Source: Ketobacter sp. MCCC 1A13808 (lineage in GTDB: Bacteria; Pseudomonadota; Gammaproteobacteria; Pseudomonadales; Ketobacteraceae). From it: 64,000 bases of DNA. Below, piece after piece: positions 53,371 through 62,639 of the stretch. Location: positions 124,001 through 188,000 of the forward strand of contig NZ_VRKW01000001.1 of assembly GCF_009746715.1 (NCBI RefSeq), read 5' to 3'. Within the stretch, counting starts at the first letter, position 1, and each line of letters begins with the position of its first letter. The position numbers and the translations under genes are program-made. The notes under the pieces were generated by a model, which ran no database searches, was not told the DNA's origin, and worked only from the letters and a program-made list of their open reading frames with translations.

Positions 53371-55011
53371 ATGGAACGTGAATCGATGGAATACGACGTA
53401 GTCATCGTTGGTGCGGGGCCCGCAGGACTTTCGACTGCATGTAAACTGAAGCAAATTTCCGAAGACATCACCGTTTGTGTGGTAGAAAAAGGCTCTGAAG
53501 TTGGAGCCCATATCCTGTCCGGCGCAGTCATCGAACCACGCGCTATGAACGAACTGTTTCCTAACTGGAAAGAACTGGGCGCGCCCTTGAACGTTCCGGT
53601 GAAAGGCGACGAAGTTCACTTTCTGACAAGCGACACCAAAGGATCTAAAGTCCCTCATTTCGGCATTCCTAAACCCATGCACAACGATGGCAACTACATT
53701 GTCAGCCTGGGGAACGTCTGTCGCTGGCTGGCAGAACAAGCAGAAGGATTGGGGGTAGAAATCTATCCCGGCTTCTCCGCAGCCGAGGTGCTGTTTCACG
53801 AGGATGGCCGTGTAAAAGGGGTAGCCACGGGTGATATGGGTGTCTCGCATAGCGGTGAGCACAAACCCAGTTACCAACCCGGTTTCGAACTTCACGCCAA
53901 ATACACTGTTTTCTCTGAAGGTTGTCGAGGCAATCTTGGCAAGCAGTTGATCAAGCATTTCAAACTGGATGAAGGAAAGGATCCACAGCATTACGGCATC
54001 GGTATCAAAGAGTTGTGGGATATCGACCCTGCAAAACATCAGGAAGGCATGGTCATACACGGCGCTGGCTGGCCGCTCACAGAAAATGGTGCCACCGGCG
54101 GGTTTTTCCTATACCACACCGAAAATAACCAAGTGGTTGCCGGCCTGATTACCGATCTGAATTACGACAATCCGTATCTTAGCCCGTTCGATGAATTTCA
54201 GCGTCTCAAGCATCACCCGCTGTTTAAAGATACATTGGAAGGCGGTAAGCGTATTTCCTACGGTGCCCGTGCCGTCATCAAAGGCGGCCTGCATTCCTTG
54301 CCTAAAATGACCTTTCCGGGCGGCCTCTTGATTGGATGTGATGCCGGCACACTGAATTTCAGTAAAATCAAGGGCACGCACACGGCCATGAAAAGTGGCA
54401 TGATCGCCGCAGAAACACTGGCAGAAGCACTGAAACAAGAAACACCGCCAGCAGAAGTAACGGCATACACCACTGCATTTGAAAATTCCTGGGTTTATGA
54501 CGAGCTGTTTAAAAGCCGCAACTTTGGAGCCGCAATGCATAAATTCGGCACGTTTATTGGCGCTGCGTTCAACTTCATTGACCAGAACATTTTTAACGGT
54601 AAGTTGCCTGTTAACCTGCACGATATGACACCGGATTACGCGTGTACTCAGCCGGCGGCAAATTTCTCACCCATTAGCTATCCGAAGCCTGACGGAAAAC
54701 TCAGTTTTGACAAATTGAGCTCCGTTTTCCTGTCCAATACCAACCACGAAGAAGATCAACCCTGCCATTTGCAGCTAAAAGATCCGAGTATTCCCATTGA
54801 TGTGAACCTGCCCAAGTACGCCGAGCCAGCTCAGCGATATTGCCCGGCAGGCGTGTACGAAGTGGTGGACAACGCAGACGGCAGTAAACGCTTTCAGATC
54901 AATGCGCAGAACTGCGTGCATTGCAAAACCTGCGACATTAAAGACCCGTCGCAGAATATCAATTGGGTGACACCGGAAGGCACAGGCGGTCCGAATTACC
55001 CGAATATGTAA
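53371..55011 (+). CDS. electron transfer flavoprotein-ubiquinone oxidoreductase
   Basis: 546 residues. It takes electrons from ETF, loaded by acyl-CoA dehydrogenases, and reduces ubiquinone at the membrane. FAD motif DVVIVGAGPAGLSTACKL, LSGAVIEPRAMNELFP, HGAGWPLTENGATGGFFLYH, and the [4Fe-4S] cysteines 491, 515, 518 and 521 (CPAGVYEV, NCVHCKTCDIKDP) are present. GAGGAG precedes the ATG at 53371. The gene closes at a strong terminator. It should serve the acyl-CoA dehydrogenase at 41569-42714, though ETF subunits are not in the window. Confidence 0.96.
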   Translation: MERESMEYDVVIVGAGPAGLSTACKLKQISEDITVCVVEKGSEVGAHILSGAVIEPRAMNELFPNWKELGAPLNVPVKGDEVHFLTSDTKGSKVPHFGIPKPMHNDGNYIVSLGNVCRWLAEQAEGLGVEIYPGFSAAEVLFHEDGRVKGVATGDMGVSHSGEHKPSYQPGFELHAKYTVFSEGCRGNLGKQLIKHFKLDEGKDPQHYGIGIKELWDIDPAKHQEGMVIHGAGWPLTENGATGGFFLYHTENNQVVAGLITDLNYDNPYLSPFDEFQRLKHHPLFKDTLEGGKRISYGARAVIKGGLHSLPKMTFPGGLLIGCDAGTLNFSKIKGTHTAMKSGMIAAETLAEALKQETPPAEVTAYTTAFENSWVYDELFKSRNFGAAMHKFGTFIGAAFNFIDQNIFNGKLPVNLHDMTPDYACTQPAANFSPISYPKPDGKLSFDKLSSVFLSNTNHEEDQPCHLQLKDPSIPIDVNLPKYAEPAQRYCPAGVYEVVDNADGSKRFQINAQNCVHCKTCDIKDPSQNINWVTPEGTGGPNYPNM

Positions 55012-55064
55012 GCGATCAAAAACTAAATCATCGCCTGATCAACCAGAACAACGTTACAGGTGAC

Positions 55065-55101
55065 AAAAAAGGGAGCCGATGATATATCGACTCCCTTTTT
55101 T
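55065..55101. terminator. bidirectional terminator
   Basis: AAAAAAGGGAG, an inner CGAT/ATCG stem with one mismatch, and CTCCCTTTTTT. The A and T runs on both sides let it stop etfQO and the convergent DUF1285 gene. Confidence 0.9.
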
Positions 55102-55168
55102 AATGATGTTGACCGGTCTTTTCACCGTCAACCCGATGGGTTTCGTTTTTAACCGACCTGCTTTGGCT

Positions 55169-55732
55169 CTAAAACTTTCCAAGACTAAAGCGCGATCCAA
55201 GGCTTGTCACATACAATTCATTGGTGTCGCCCTGTTCCACATCGGCCTGGTCCACCAACTGATAAAACACATTGCGGGAAATCAGCGCTTCCAGGTTTCG
55301 GCGTACGGTTATCAACGGAGTAGGTTCCTCGGTCACCGAATCGATCACCACCCGTATCGGGTTATCCGGCCCGGCGACCACCCAATCGCCGACGTTGGTC
55401 TCGAACACCAAAGCAGGCTCTCTGCTTTGATCATCAACCTTCTTCTGCACCGAAATGGCAATAAATGGCGCTACTTCAACAACAATACGATACTTTTCTA
55501 CCGGGGTGACGAGAAAGTACTCGTCGTCTTCCCGCAACAATATAGTCGAAAACAATTTCACCATTGCACTGCGTTTAATTTCAGAACCCAGATAATACCA
55601 CCGACCGTCCCGCGCAATACGCATATCAAGATCTCCGGAAAAGTCCGGATTCCATTTTTCTATTGGCGGTAAGCGTTTGCTTTTCCCTTCGATCTGTTCA
55701 GCGATTGTGTTCAGAGTAGTTGAATCCATCAT
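55169..55732 (-). CDS. DUF1285 family protein
   Basis: 187 residues with the DUF1285 pattern: LPPIEKWNPDFSGDLDMRIARDGRWYYLGSEIKRSAMVKLFSTILLREDDEYFLVTPVEKYRIVVEVAPF. Cytoplasmic, no signal. The family folds as a beta-rich protein of unknown function. It lies downstream of the hybrid kinase on the same strand with a gap of about 68 bp and shares the terminator at 55065-55101. Confidence 0.9.
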   Translation of the reverse strand: MMDSTTLNTIAEQIEGKSKRLPPIEKWNPDFSGDLDMRIARDGRWYYLGSEIKRSAMVKLFSTILLREDDEYFLVTPVEKYRIVVEVAPFIAISVQKKVDDQSREPALVFETNVGDWVVAGPDNPIRVVIDSVTEEPTPLITVRRNLEALISRNVFYQLVDQADVEQGDTNELYVTSLGSRFSLGKF

Positions 55733-55800
55733 GGCCTTTTTGAAGATTTACCTCTCGCTAATGTGCCTGGCTTGTTTATTGACTGGTATGAATTGTGACA

Positions 55801-58236
55801 TTAACTGCGCAGCCATCGTTCCAGAATTTGTTTTAATTCTTCGGTTCTGAAGGGTTTGGCTACGTAGTCGTCCATGCCTGCCTTTATACATTGATCACGA
55901 TCTCCCGCTAATGCATGGGCCGTCATCGCGATGATCGGCGTTCTTGCGCGGGTCGACAAACGCTTCTCTTCCTGACGAATTCGACGGGTAGCTTGATAAC
56001 CATCCAAAACCGGCATCTGACAGTCCATAAATATAAGGTCAAATTGTTCCCCGTTCAGCATTTCAAGAGCAGCGGCCCCATTCTCTGCCACCTGGACTGA
56101 ATAGCCCAATTTTTCCAGCCGCCCCCGAGCTACCTGCTGGTTAACCGCATTGTCTTCCACGACCAGCAGCTTATAGGAACCAAAAGGCAACAGATTAACC
56201 GGTTTCACCGCCGGGTCTATTTTGCTCATTACACAATCGGAGTTTACTTCGAACAAAGTATCCTTCAACCGCTTATAACGAAGCGGTTTCATTATAAAGC
56301 TGTGTTGGATTCTTTCTTCTGCTGTGAGCTGACCGCGTTGCTGCGCGGTACCGGCAATTGCAATTTGGCGATGTGAAAACCGATTCAGTAACAGCGAACA
56401 ACTCAGAGTGGCTGCGACCATTTCAACTCCCGCACTCAGACTCATTATCACCCCATTATATTCAGCGGGGCTGTCTTCGAGTTCAACCACAAGGCTCTCC
56501 AGATCAGCCACCGACCGGGCTGTAATATTGAGCGTTGCCAGGTAAGTCGCAAAACTGGATTGCATTGCCCTGTCGGGCTCAAGAATCAGAAAGTGCTTTG
56601 TTTCGGGAAGCCTGTTTTGGTCTGGCTGTCCCACTTCCGCCAAGGTAAAGAATACTTCAAACCAGAATGTACTCCCCTTGCCATACTCACTTTCGACTCC
56701 GATTGTGCCATCCATCAGCCGCGTTAGCTGCTTACATAAAGCAAGCCCCAGACCGGTACCGCCAAATTCCCGAGTGGTCGATGTATCTGCCTGAGAAAAT
56801 TTTTCAAATATAAGATCCCGTACTTCCTCTTTGATTCCGATCCCTGTATCGCAGACCGTGAAACGGAATTTTTTACGCTCGCCAAAATCGCCGGTTTGTG
56901 AAATCCCAACGCGAATGTGTCCTCTGGAAGTAAACTTGATTGAGTTGCCCACCAGATTCACTATTAACTGTTTAAATCGAATCGGATCGCCCACCACATT
57001 CAACGGTGTGCCAGGCTCCCAATCCAGCGCCAGCTCCAGCCCGTTTGACTGCGCGGATTCTGCCAGTATCGCAAAGACCTCTTCTATAGACTGACGCAGA
57101 TCAAAACGGATGCTCTCCAGAACCAGCTTGCCCTGCTCAATTTTCGATAGGTCCAAAACATTATTAATCAGGTCTAACAATACGTGTCCCGACTCATAGG
57201 CGACGCCCAGATATTCCTTCTGCTCTTCAGACAGTTCAGTTTCGTTGAGTAATGACAGCATACCCAGAACACCATTCATAGGTGTACGCAACTCATGGCT
57301 CATATTGGCAAGAAAATGCGCCTTGGACGAGGCACTGGCTTCCGCCAAACGTTTGTTCTCTTCTGAAATACGGATGGCCCGGTTGGCCTGCTGCAAAGCT
57401 CGAACTGTCTGCTCCAGACTTTCATTTGCGGTTCGTAATTCCCGCGTTCTATCCTGCACATCCACTTCCAGCTTCAGATGCTGTTTACTCAGCTCGGCAT
57501 CCCGTTCACCGATCTCCTTCAACATTTGGTTGAACGTATGAGACAACTCACCCAACTCATCACCCGGGATTTTTTCAACCCGGACCGCATAGTTTCCCTG
57601 GTCCCGAACCGCGTGTATCGCTTCGAGAAGGTTATCAATTGGCTCCGTCACCACTGACACCATACGTCTCACCATTAACCAGGCGACGCTCAATGCAAAA
57701 AGAAACACCAGTGCGACAAACCAACTTGAATTACTTTGGGCGCTCGATGCGTTTTGTAACGACAGCCGAACGAACAATCCACCCTGACGCTCAGCAGACA
57801 AGGGAATACTCTGAATGACCAGAACACCTTTCCGGGAGAAAACCACCGAATGCTTATCAGACCCTGGCCACTGCAATCGGCCACCGTACAAATAACTATA
57901 ATCGGAATCTTCTAAGTGGGTATTGGAGGTGCTGTATCGAGCGAAAACTTCACGTCCCGGACCGAACAGAACCGCTTCTTTAACCGCGGGGTCAGATTGG
58001 TATGCCGAAAGCAAACGCGCAGCTTCAACCTGGTCTTCGCGTTGCAATGCAGGTGCAAGGCTGAGCGCCATGATTTCTGTCTGCTTGCGTAACCCGGACA
58101 CAATCTGTTCACGATCATCGTTACGCTGGGAAACAACCAGAATCGCCAGCGCACAAAGCAACGCGGCGAACACGACAACCATATTGATCGACACCAACTT
58201 ACCTGCGATCGAAAGCCGGTCAAAAAAGCGCTTCAT
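55801..58236 (-). CDS. hybrid sensor histidine kinase
   Basis: 811 residues. Two membrane helices ([16 protein letters not shown], about 20-36; [18 protein letters not shown], about 172-189) flank a periplasmic sensor region. A HAMP domain (about 190-245), coiled coil, HisKA with His314 ([14 protein letters not shown]) and HATPase follow. Next is a receiver-like segment with no clear acidic site ([22 protein letters not shown], about 545-660), then a complete receiver with Asp738 ([13 protein letters not shown]) and Lys in YVAKPF. There is no HPt domain, so a separate HPt protein is needed to pass phosphate on. The layout resembles BarA/GacS without its HPt. The regulated genes are unknown. 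Confidence 0.93.
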   Translation of the reverse strand: MKRFFDRLSIAGKLVSINMVVVFAALLCALAILVVSQRNDDREQIVSGLRKQTEIMALSLAPALQREDQVEAARLLSAYQSDPAVKEAVLFGPGREVFARYSTSNTHLEDSDYSYLYGGRLQWPGSDKHSVVFSRKGVLVIQSIPLSAERQGGLFVRLSLQNASSAQSNSSWFVALVFLFALSVAWLMVRRMVSVVTEPIDNLLEAIHAVRDQGNYAVRVEKIPGDELGELSHTFNQMLKEIGERDAELSKQHLKLEVDVQDRTRELRTANESLEQTVRALQQANRAIRISEENKRLAEASASSKAHFLANMSHELRTPMNGVLGMLSLLNETELSEEQKEYLGVAYESGHVLLDLINNVLDLSKIEQGKLVLESIRFDLRQSIEEVFAILAESAQSNGLELALDWEPGTPLNVVGDPIRFKQLIVNLVGNSIKFTSRGHIRVGISQTGDFGERKKFRFTVCDTGIGIKEEVRDLIFEKFSQADTSTTREFGGTGLGLALCKQLTRLMDGTIGVESEYGKGSTFWFEVFFTLAEVGQPDQNRLPETKHFLILEPDRAMQSSFATYLATLNITARSVADLESLVVELEDSPAEYNGVIMSLSAGVEMVAATLSCSLLLNRFSHRQIAIAGTAQQRGQLTAEERIQHSFIMKPLRYKRLKDTLFEVNSDCVMSKIDPAVKPVNLLPFGSYKLLVVEDNAVNQQVARGRLEKLGYSVQVAENGAAALEMLNGEQFDLIFMDCQMPVLDGYQATRRIRQEEKRLSTRARTPIIAMTAHALAGDRDQCIKAGMDDYVAKPFRTEELKQILERWLRS

Positions 58237-58420
58237 CCGAAGCCTCCGAGCCTAATCCTTCTACCCCAGTCTCACTGTTTGCAACTGCCTAGGCCAGCTA
58301 CAAATCTACTCCCTGATACCCTGCCTTGAGACATTGAATTAACACGCCCAGCGCGTGTCAGTTGATCTATTGACTGCGGATGTTATCAGCAATCAGTGTA
58401 CAATGCATACCCATGAATGC

Positions 58421-59083
58421 TCAGTTCGGCACCAGTTTCGAGACAATTAACTGGTTTAATAAGCCCAGTTCTTTCAAATTGTCTTTGTAGAGGTACGAGG
58501 AAGCGCCTCTTCTGGATCGAGCGGAAATCGTATCTAACTGCCGTCGAGATAACACATCGTAGATGGCAATCATCACGCCCATTTCATCATTGGATGAGTT
58601 CTCATTGCTATCGCTGTCGCAGTTTTTCGTGGCCTGTGGCTCATTCTTGCAGTTACGGCTGCCTATTGGCTCAATATCCGGCCATTTCGTGATTCGGGGA
58701 TACAATAAAATCTGCGCATTATTGTCGAGCGCCTGATTGAGTGAATGACTCAGACTTTGCGGGGTGTCAGACACACTGACCTCAATAAAGTATCGGCTAA
58801 TCTGGTTGGCCAGCGCGTCACGCTGAAGCCTGTTCAGGTCTGCAGACTCCGCCACCGACATCCCTCCCGGTGCATACCCGATGTGAATTCGGTAGCGGCT
58901 GGCCAGCGTCGTTTGATGTTTACGGATCACATCACGGCTACCCACAGGTGAATAGGCACCAAACAGATCGGTAGAGGATTTGGCTACATGCGAATCAGAA
59001 CTACAGGCAACCACAGCGCAAAAAGCGCTGCCAAGAATCAGTAAACGAATAAATTTCAATTGGACTCGACCTTTCAGATGCAT
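58421..59083 (-). CDS. DUF4823 lipoprotein
   Basis: Up to 220 residues from the ATG at 59083; a TTG at 59059 giving a leader KFIRLLILGSAFCAVVAC is the more typical lipoprotein start. The lipobox AVVAC gives a lipidated Cys, followed by SSDSH. The mature part carries the DUF4823 pattern: HIGYAPGGMSVAESADLNRLQRDALANQISRYFIEVSVSD, NAQILLYPRITKWPDIEP. Family role unknown; likely outer-membrane or periplasmic. Single gene between the TetR gene and the hybrid kinase. Confidence 0.82.
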   Translation of the reverse strand: MHLKGRVQLKFIRLLILGSAFCAVVACSSDSHVAKSSTDLFGAYSPVGSRDVIRKHQTTLASRYRIHIGYAPGGMSVAESADLNRLQRDALANQISRYFIEVSVSDTPQSLSHSLNQALDNNAQILLYPRITKWPDIEPIGSRNCKNEPQATKNCDSDSNENSSNDEMGVMIAIYDVLSRRQLDTISARSRRGASSYLYKDNLKELGLLNQLIVSKLVPN

Positions 59084-59154
59084 TCTGAACGGTAAGTATA
59101 GTTAAGGTCTAAAGGGTGTGGGCGATAGCAATCGGGGTGCTTGCAATAAAAATT

Positions 59155-59182
59155 AAAAGAGCTGCCAAGTGCAGCCCTTTTT
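59155..59182. terminator. hairpin downstream of the TetR gene
   Basis: AAAAG(A)GCTGC-CAAGT-GCAGC(C)CTTTT with one mismatched pair. Best placed to stop the minus-strand TetR transcript before the DUF4823 gene. Confidence 0.75.
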
Positions 59183-59217
59183 ACCGGTAGGCCTGATCAA
59201 ACAACCCGGATAACGGT

Positions 59218-59868
59218 CTACTCGTTATTACTCTTATTCTTTGTTCGTTTATTTCCCATACGAATACCAATATCGCCCAGAAAGCTGAAGAAGCCCTCCT
59301 TGTCATCAATAAACTCCTGGTAAAACTTGGAATGATGGATAGCCACCGCTCCGTGCACCAACGCCCAGGCGGCGAAGATATGGTAGTAGGTTGGCACATC
59401 TTCCAAGGTGCCGTCATCAATCTTGGCTTTGATCGACTCCGCAAGCTGATCCAGATTTTTTGCGCGGATTTCGTGTAAGGTCGCCACCAGCTCCGGGCTC
59501 GAAGTCCGGTTCGTTAATTTATGCTCCAGACGATGAAAAAGTGCATATTTATCCGGTTGTTTCATACGAAACGAAAAATAATCCTTCGCCAAACGGGCGC
59601 GATCTTTGGTATCACCTTCTTTAAGCCGGTCGAACATTGCGGCCAGCTCTTCTTCATAGCGAATCATTAATCTCAGGTAGATTTCATCCTTGGTTTCGAA
59701 ATGTTTATAAATGGTCCCTTTGCCAATGCCTACCGCATCCGCAATCATTTCGACGGTAACCTTATCCTCGCCATTAGCAATGAAAAGCTCCTGCGCCCGC
59801 ACTAAAATTTCCTCTTCCCTTTTCCTAAATTCCTGCGCCTTTAGGCTAGCTTTGTGCAAATCAGACAT
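59218..59868 (-). CDS. TetR family transcriptional regulator
   Basis: 216 residues. The N-terminal helix-turn-helix is clear: KREEEILVRAQELFIANGEDKVTVEMIADAVGIGKGTIYKHFETKDEIYLRLM. The remaining helical part is a ligand and dimer domain. GGAGAGG lies upstream of the ATG. It is divergent from the aminotransferase gene, and two inverted repeats in the shared intergenic region (59897-59910 and 59993-60009) are candidate operators. The ligand is unknown; a lipid is possible, given the genomic context, but that is inference. Confidence 0.93.
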   Translation of the reverse strand: MSDLHKASLKAQEFRKREEEILVRAQELFIANGEDKVTVEMIADAVGIGKGTIYKHFETKDEIYLRLMIRYEEELAAMFDRLKEGDTKDRARLAKDYFSFRMKQPDKYALFHRLEHKLTNRTSSPELVATLHEIRAKNLDQLAESIKAKIDDGTLEDVPTYYHIFAAWALVHGAVAIHHSKFYQEFIDDKEGFFSFLGDIGIRMGNKRTKNKSNNE

Positions 59869-59896
59869 TTACCTCTCCATTCACCGGATTTTTGCT

Positions 59897-59910
59897 GCGC
59901 AATTATGCGC
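59897..59910. promoter_or_regulatory. inverted repeat near the TetR gene start
   Basis: GCGCA-ATTA-TGCGC, five perfect base pairs with a four-base spacer, about 30 bp upstream of the TetR ATG. Possible autoregulatory operator. Confidence 0.4.
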
Positions 59911-59992
59911 AATTTACGCGGGGTTTCCTATTGCTGGCAGACAATTTGTTTAGCTAAAAAACGGGTTTACCGAGCAGGATCAACCACTTATA

Positions 59993-60009
59993 CGGCAATT
60001 AGATTGCCG
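59993..60009. promoter_or_regulatory. inverted repeat in the TetR/aminotransferase intergenic region
   Basis: CGGCAAT-TAG-ATTGCCG, seven perfect base pairs with a three-base spacer, 62 bp before the aminotransferase start. A TTTGAG and TATAGA pair downstream (about 60025-60052) may form that gene's promoter. The repeat is a candidate TetR operator. Confidence 0.5.
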
Positions 60010-60070
60010 CGTAAATCATGACCTTTGAGTCATCATATCAGACACTATAGACTATGGCCTAAATTGTTAA

Positions 60071-61213
60071 ATGAACCGGATTGAGCACCAAATGCCGAAT
60101 ATTAAGGACCAATTTCCCCAGGATCCCGCCATCACCTATCTCAATCACGCTGCCGTTTCACCTTGGCCCCGCTGTACGGCTGACGCTGTCACCCAATTTT
60201 CCAAAGAAAACGTATTCCGGGGCGCCACTGATTATCCTGGCTGGCTAAAAACAGAAGCCAACTTACGCCAACAGCTGGCGCGCCTGATTGGAGCGCCTTC
60301 CACACATAATATCGCATTACAGAAAAATACATCGGAAGGTTTATCTGTCATTGCCTATGGGCTTGAGTGGCAGGCTGGTGACCAAGTTGTTATCAGCGAC
60401 CAGGAGTTTCCGAGCAACCGAATCGTGTGGGAATCCCTACAACAATTCGGGGTGAAGATCGTTGAAGTAGACATTTCCGTCCCGGATCCCGAGGCGTCCA
60501 TCATCAAGCACCTGACCCCTAAAGTACGCTTGCTATCCATTAGCTCCGTGCAATACGGCACCGGACTGGTGCTGGACCTTGATCGCCTGGGTCAGGCGTG
60601 TGCCACCCGGGATACTCTATTCTGTGTCGATGCGATCCAAAGCCTCGGCGCCCTGCCCTTCGATGTCACGGATTGTAAGGCGGATTTTGTCGTCGCCGAC
60701 GGCCATAAATGGATGATGGGGCCGGAAGGCGTTGCATTACTTTATCTAAGCGACCGGGTTCTGAACTCACTAAAGCTGAATCAATACGGCTGGCATATGG
60801 TTCAGGATCGCGGTAACTACGACGTTAAAACCTGGCAGAGTGCGATTGATGCCACGCGCTACGAATGCGGTAGCCCTAATATGCTGGGCGCAGTAGCGCT
60901 CAGCAGCAGTATCGGTTTGTTGCTTGATATAGGGCTGGATCAGGTGCACAGTGAGTTGATGGCACGAATGGACCACCTTGAACGGCGTTTGCAAGAGATT
61001 ACTGCCATTGACATCATCACCGATACCAGCCGATCGTTACGCTCAGGTATTCTTACCTTTAGACATAGCCAAATTGAATCCCTGGCGTTACAGAAACAGC
61101 TTCAATCGGCTGGAGTTATCTGCGCCTACCGGGGTGGTGGCATCCGTTTTTCGCCTCACTTTTACACCCCACTGGACCAATTGGACAAAGCAGTAGACTT
61201 GATTCCGCGTTGA
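60071..61213 (+). CDS. class V aminotransferase, cysteine desulfurase-like
   Basis: 380 residues. The PLP enzyme pattern is clear: AITYLNHAAVSPWP, ALQKNTSEGLSVIAYGLEWQAGD, FCVDAIQSLGALPFDV and the Schiff-base Lys in FVVADGHKWMMGPEGVALLYL. ATG at 60092 is a possible shorter start. The closest types are NifS/CsdA-like desulfurases and isopenicillin epimerase-like proteins; without a clear Cys loop in the C-terminal part I cannot assign the desulfurase reaction. The next gene follows by 45 bp, so the two are likely co-transcribed. Confidence 0.87.
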   Translation: MNRIEHQMPNIKDQFPQDPAITYLNHAAVSPWPRCTADAVTQFSKENVFRGATDYPGWLKTEANLRQQLARLIGAPSTHNIALQKNTSEGLSVIAYGLEWQAGDQVVISDQEFPSNRIVWESLQQFGVKIVEVDISVPDPEASIIKHLTPKVRLLSISSVQYGTGLVLDLDRLGQACATRDTLFCVDAIQSLGALPFDVTDCKADFVVADGHKWMMGPEGVALLYLSDRVLNSLKLNQYGWHMVQDRGNYDVKTWQSAIDATRYECGSPNMLGAVALSSSIGLLLDIGLDQVHSELMARMDHLERRLQEITAIDIITDTSRSLRSGILTFRHSQIESLALQKQLQSAGVICAYRGGGIRFSPHFYTPLDQLDKAVDLIPR

Positions 61214-61258
61214 ATATAGAAATCAGGAAAATCAGCCGTCGATTAGAAGAGTATCACT

Positions 61259-62164
61259 ATGGCCCTTTTTAAACCCTTTATTGAATTCGTGCTGGAGCGG
61301 CTGACCAAAGTTCAGGACAGCGGGGAGCACGGCCTGAGCGATTTTGAACGCGTCCGCAATGAAATCAAACCCTGTGACGTGCTTTTAATCGAAGGCACCA
61401 GCCGGTCTGACCGGGTGATACAGAAAGCGACGCAATCATCCTGGAGCCATGCTGTTCTTTATATCGGTCGATTACTGGATATTCCTGACCCCGATTTAAA
61501 AACGATAATCAGTCATTTTTTTGAAGGAGATGCCGACACGCCACTCATTATCGAATCCAGGTTGGGGGAAGGCATTGTTGTGAAACCATTGCACTACTAT
61601 GAGCATGAACACGTTCGTATATGCCGGCCCAAAAGCCTGAATCGAAAAGATACTGCCCAGGTCATCCGTTTCGCTATTAATCGCCTGGGGGCCCACAGAG
61701 GCGGTGGCTATATGCTTGATCTGATCCGCTTCTATTTACCCTGGAGCCTATTGCCGCTGAACTGGCGCACAAAAGTGCTGGGGCAGTGGGCTGGACGCCA
61801 CACTAAAAATGTAAGTGCGGCGTTTATTGCGGAGTGTTTCGGATTTATTCAGTTTCCGGTTTATCCTCTGGTAAAAATCAACGGAGACCAGGGTATAAGA
61901 TTACTGCGACGCCATCCCAAATTGTGTATGCCCAATGAAATCGACCAATCTCCCAATTTCGAGATCATCAAATACCCTTTTATCGATTTTAAAATCTATG
62001 AGAACGAACGTTTGATTCCATGGAAGGGCAGCGGCATCTATTCCGGCGTCGATCAGGAGCCGGCATTAACGTTCGATAGCAAACCCACACACCTGAACCA
62101 TGTGGATCCAAAACAACTCGGCGACCAAACTAAAATCACACCGATCAACACCAAATCGGACTGA
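61259..62164 (+). CDS. permuted NlpC/P60-like (YiiX/YebB-type) protein lacking the catalytic Cys position
   Basis: 301 residues, no signal peptide. The pattern resembles YiiX-type permuted papain-fold hydrolases: KPCDVLLIEGTSRSDRVIQKATQSSWSHAVLYIGR with His64, PLIIESRLGEGIVVKPL with Glu99, and the helix NVSAAFIAECFGFIQFP. In active members the last helix begins with a Cys-Ser pair; here the Cys position is Val185, although a Cys occurs six residues later (Cys192). It may be inactive or use that Cys. Enzymes of this class act on lipid or peptide amides, so a link to the neighbouring aminotransferase is unclear. Confidence 0.75.
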   Translation: MALFKPFIEFVLERLTKVQDSGEHGLSDFERVRNEIKPCDVLLIEGTSRSDRVIQKATQSSWSHAVLYIGRLLDIPDPDLKTIISHFFEGDADTPLIIESRLGEGIVVKPLHYYEHEHVRICRPKSLNRKDTAQVIRFAINRLGAHRGGGYMLDLIRFYLPWSLLPLNWRTKVLGQWAGRHTKNVSAAFIAECFGFIQFPVYPLVKINGDQGIRLLRRHPKLCMPNEIDQSPNFEIIKYPFIDFKIYENERLIPWKGSGIYSGVDQEPALTFDSKPTHLNHVDPKQLGDQTKITPINTKSD

Positions 62165-62261
62165 CAATTCAGTCGTCAGCAGGCATGGCCCCTACTTATG
62201 CCGAATGGGCAGAACTTACGTCTTTTTAATGTCTAAAGAGTTTAACCATTTACTGGATGTT

Positions 62262-62378
62262 TCAGGTTGTTACGCAATACTTACCATTACTGATGTTGCT
62301 CACTTTCCCCCAAACGTGAGAGATAGCATTGGTTGGGTCACCTAGTGTGGTCCAGGTACCGTGGATCGTGTACCGCAT
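62262..62378 (-). CDS. possible small protein, 38 residues
   Basis: Minus-strand frame starting MRYTIHGTWTTLGDPTNA and ending in GKYCVTT. AGGAG lies six bases before the ATG, an ideal spacing that stands out in this otherwise empty region. No signal peptide or membrane helix. The terminator hairpin at 62399-62433 lies in its upstream region, so a promoter would have to be close to or within it. Unknown family. It could be real or chance. Confidence 0.3.
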   Translation of the reverse strand: MRYTIHGTWTTLGDPTNAISHVWGKVSNISNGKYCVTT

Positions 62379-62398
62379 ATTTAACTCCTATTGGTCTT

Positions 62399-62433
62399 AA
62401 CCCGACTCCCCCCCAGGGGTCGGGTTTTTTTTT
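62399..62433 (+). terminator. strong rho-independent terminator
   Basis: AACCCGA, then a C-rich arm, a short loop, GGGGTCGGGTT, and a run of nine T. It reads on the plus strand, about 235 bases after the NlpC/P60-like gene stop, so that transcript would have a long 3' end. Confidence 0.85.
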
Positions 62434-62639
62434 ACCTGGAGTGCCCGAGCGTTTGTTTCCGTCCCCTGCATCCAATCACTGCGCATACCCCGATCTGAAT
62501 ACCACTTGGCAATAGAACAAGATACCCTGCTATTTGGCACAAACTAGGCAGAATTCAGTTTTGCGGATATAGTGAATAATGAAATGATCAAGCACTGCTC
62601 TAAATGTAAGTTGGCACTTTTCCCAGAGAGAGAAAAACA

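Larger units (their letters stand above)
62165..62639. other. intergenic stretch with a terminator and a small open frame
   Basis: About 475 bases between the NlpC/P60-like gene and the exported protein gene. It holds a strong plus-strand terminator (62399-62433) and a 38-codon minus-strand frame with AGGAG (62262-62378). The longer frames are Pro- and Ser-rich without start signals. Confidence 0.5.

Noticed and set aside
53287-54060. 257-residue open frame antisense to etfQO
   Set aside because: It lies wholly opposite the etfQO start, and its Phe/Cys/His-rich composition is that of the reverse strand of a conserved gene. The etfQO frame has motifs and a ribosome binding site.
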